From RGDT01 sp964630925 (GTDB taxonomy: Bacteria; Planctomycetota; Planctomycetia; Gemmatales; Gemmataceae), in NCBI GenBank assembly GCA_964630925.1, contig CAZVZK010000077.1:1-49838 (forward strand): a stretch of 49,838 bases of DNA. Direction: 5' to 3'. Below the pieces are notes generated by a model. The model was not told the DNA's origin, ran no database searches, and was given only the letters and a program-made list of their open reading frames with translations. The position numbers were made by a program, and so were the translations under genes. Shown one piece after another: positions 48,410 to 49,838 of this stretch; positions within the stretch are counted from its first letter, which is position 1, and the number at the start of each line of letters is the position of its first letter.

Positions 48410-49405
48410 TCAAGCCTGCGGCCTGTCGGTGATGTCGGTGACGGGTGGCGCGGGGTCGGGGGCCTCGGGTGCCGGGGGCAGGGCATCGGATCGGGCCACC
48501 TGGCCGGTCGCGTGCAGGTACGCGGCCGCCCACGTCAGGACCGCGAGCGGGGCGGTGAACAGCGCCCCCACGCCGCACATGAGGACGCCACCGAACCAGA
48601 GGATGAAGAGGATCCCCTGGAAGCCGAACATGGCGAGGCCCTTGCCGCGCGTGAGCCGCCACGAGGCGACGAGCGCGTCGGCGGCGGACTTCTTCTCCTC
48701 GGCGATGAGGGGGGCGGTGAACATGAGCCGGCCCTGGAGGTAGAGGGCCACGGCGGCGCTGACCACGAAGCCGGCAAAGAGGAACAACGTCCCCTCGGGG
48801 CCGCGGTAGGGGTCCCAGGTGAGGGTGCGGTTCAGCGTCTCGGATAGGCCGAGCCCTGGCCTCCAGGCCGCCGCCACGCAGGCCAGCGCCAGGGGCACGG
48901 CGGCGACGACGGCCGCCACCGTCTGCACGAGGCCGGCGAGCAGGAGGGGGCCGAAGTGGTTCAGGCCGTCGAAGAAGTTGCCGAACTCCCAGGGCTCGCG
49001 GCGCAGGACGCGCAGGGCGGCGAGGAGGCTGCCGGGCGCCAGGACCAGGCCCAGGAGCCAGGCCGCCAGAGGGCCGACGAAGGGGATGAAGTTGGCCGCG
49101 AGGTTGAGCACCAGGAGGATCAGGGCGAAGAAGAAGAACGGCATGAGGAAGTCGCTGACGCGGGAGAAGCCCATCGACACCCACGCCGACACGTCGGGGG
49201 TGAAGAACCCCGTCAGGTCTGCCTTGCGGCGGACGCCGACCAGCTCCGGCGGCCTGGGCGCGGGCGCGGCGGCCACGCCGTCCCCGCCGGTGGGGACGGT
49301 GAATTCGTAGCCGCAGCCGGGGCAGGCGATCAGGTCGCCGGCGTGCAGGGCGGCGGAGCGGCGCAGCACGGCCCGGCAGCTCGGGCAAGAGAAGGTATCG
49401 TCCAT
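48410..49405 (-). CDS. Zinc-ribbon multi-pass membrane protein, paralogue family member D
   Basis: A 331-residue member of the same family, with an N-terminal zinc ribbon (CPSC then CPGCGYEF, within the first 36 residues), about six helices and APLIAEEKKSAADALVAS followed by WRLTRGKGLAMFGFQGI. The tail APPVTDITDRPQA is the same as that of member E apart from its last residue, and the DNA there is also nearly identical (48417-48453 against 49411-49447). It starts 2 bases after member E's stop, so they form an operon. It converges on the TPR-CHAT gene. Confidence 0.75.
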   Translation of the reverse strand: MDDTFSCPSCRAVLRRSAALHAGDLIACPGCGYEFTVPTGGDGVAAAPAPRPPELVGVRRKADLTGFFTPDVSAWVSMGFSRVSDFLMPFFFFALILLVLNLAANFIPFVGPLAAWLLGLVLAPGSLLAALRVLRREPWEFGNFFDGLNHFGPLLLAGLVQTVAAVVAAVPLALACVAAAWRPGLGLSETLNRTLTWDPYRGPEGTLFLFAGFVVSAAVALYLQGRLMFTAPLIAEEKKSAADALVASWRLTRGKGLAMFGFQGILFILWFGGVLMCGVGALFTAPLAVLTWAAAYLHATGQVARSDALPPAPEAPDPAPPVTDITDRPQA

Positions 49406-49407
49406 CG

Positions 49408-49833
49408 TTACCCCTGCGGCCTGTCGGTGATGTCGGTGACGGGAGGCGCGGGGGGCGGCTCATCGGCGGGCGGAGGCGGGGCGCCGACGGGGGAGCGCGG
49501 GCCGCCGAACTTGCCGAGGTCGATGTCGTCGCCGAGACGCGAGAGGGGGGCGCCGGTCTGGTTGGTGGCGGCGAGGTAGGCGGCCGACTGGGCGAGGAAG
49601 ACGAGGGGCGCGGCGAACAGGATGCCGATGCAGCAGGCGAGGTAGCCGCCGAAGACGATCAGGCCGCAGAGGAGGTTGAAGCCGAACAGCCCCAGCACCT
49701 TGCCACTCGTGAGGCGCCACGAGGCGCTGATGGCCTCGCCGGCGCCCATGCCCTGGTCGAGGATGAGCAGGCCGGCGAAGGTCCGGTGGAGGCCTACTTT
49801 GGCGAACGAGGTTTGGCGGGGTAGGTGAGCCAC
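49408..49833 (-). CDS. Multi-pass membrane protein, paralogue family member E (partial)
   Basis: Only the C-terminal part is seen, about 125 recognisable residues: GLLILDQGMGAGEAISAS, then WRLTSGKVLGLFGFNLL, AAYLAATNQ and the tail APPVTDITDRPQG. The family's N-terminal helices must lie beyond the window end. The 15 residues ahead of the match (MAHLPRQTSFAKVG) do not look like the membrane helix that the paralogues have there, so the ATG at 49833 is probably not the real start. Either the gene is broken or the sequence is joined wrongly near 49790. It overlaps no neighbour and leads member D. Confidence 0.6.
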   Translation of the reverse strand: MAHLPRQTSFAKVGLHRTFAGLLILDQGMGAGEAISASWRLTSGKVLGLFGFNLLCGLIVFGGYLACCIGILFAAPLVFLAQSAAYLAATNQTGAPLSRLGDDIDLGKFGGPRSPVGAPPPPADEPPPAPPVTDITDRPQG

Positions 49834-49838
49834 TCGCG

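Overview
The window is about 50 kb of very GC-rich DNA (roughly 70% by eye). It almost certainly comes from a planctomycete, most likely a Gemmata-like member of the Gemmatales. The evidence is gene content: a DUF1501 and DUF1549/DUF1553 pair with a WD40 gene, a protein N-terminus with the planctomycete 'RRLSLENLEAREVPA' export motif, Hanks-type kinases with WD40 tails next to ECF sigma factors, a DUF4058 gene, a ThuA-like protein, a long LRR protein and TPR-CHAT proteins. The genus is an inference. I see no rRNA, tRNA, CRISPR array, transposase or phage gene.

Layout. 1-2690: edge of an extracellular protein gene, a small membrane protein, a permuted NlpC/P60-type (YiiX-like) protein and a sterol desaturase-family hydroxylase. 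2885-5896: a four-gene ferrous iron operon (feoA, feoA, feoB, Cys-rich FeoB-associated peptide) behind a good promoter overlapped by a Fur-like dyad. 5977-12144: a Ser/Thr kinase, a glycosylasparaginase, an HU-like protein, a ThuA-like protein, a proline-rich membrane protein, pdxJ and an elongation factor P gene. 12203-19172: a kinase-WD40 gene broken by one base, overlapping an ECF sigma gene; then a duplicated segment with a sigma-factor remnant and DUF4058; then NUDIX and GNAT genes. 19523-25669: another ECF sigma factor, a 1441-residue zinc-ribbon/LRR membrane protein and a DUF11 protein. 25846-31291: a large secreted TPR-CHAT protein between two small unknowns. 31298-35388: WD40, DUF1501 and DUF1549/1553 genes on the minus strand. 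35548-36392: a HEPN-like gene with a small basic partner. 36470-41950: a membrane protein, glycogen phosphorylase, UDP-glucuronate decarboxylase and glutamate dehydrogenase. 42007-49838: five paralogous multi-pass membrane proteins around a second TPR-CHAT protein.

How the genes relate. The feo genes form one iron-uptake unit. Kinase-WD40 and sigma look like a signalling pair. The two TPR-CHAT proteins share their C-terminal protease-like domain, both start with an export signal, and the second sits inside a tandemly expanded membrane-protein family; this is the best candidate for an undescribed assembly. Glycogen phosphorylase, the nucleotide-sugar enzyme and glutamate dehydrogenase are ordinary central metabolism.

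Between genes there are several families of nested palindromes (746-836, 2769-2868, 32409-32543, 40497-40634), tandem heptanucleotide repeats, and GC-rich hairpins at convergent gene ends. Some of these invade stop codons or 3' ends of genes. All functions are read from sequence motifs by eye; no searches were run.
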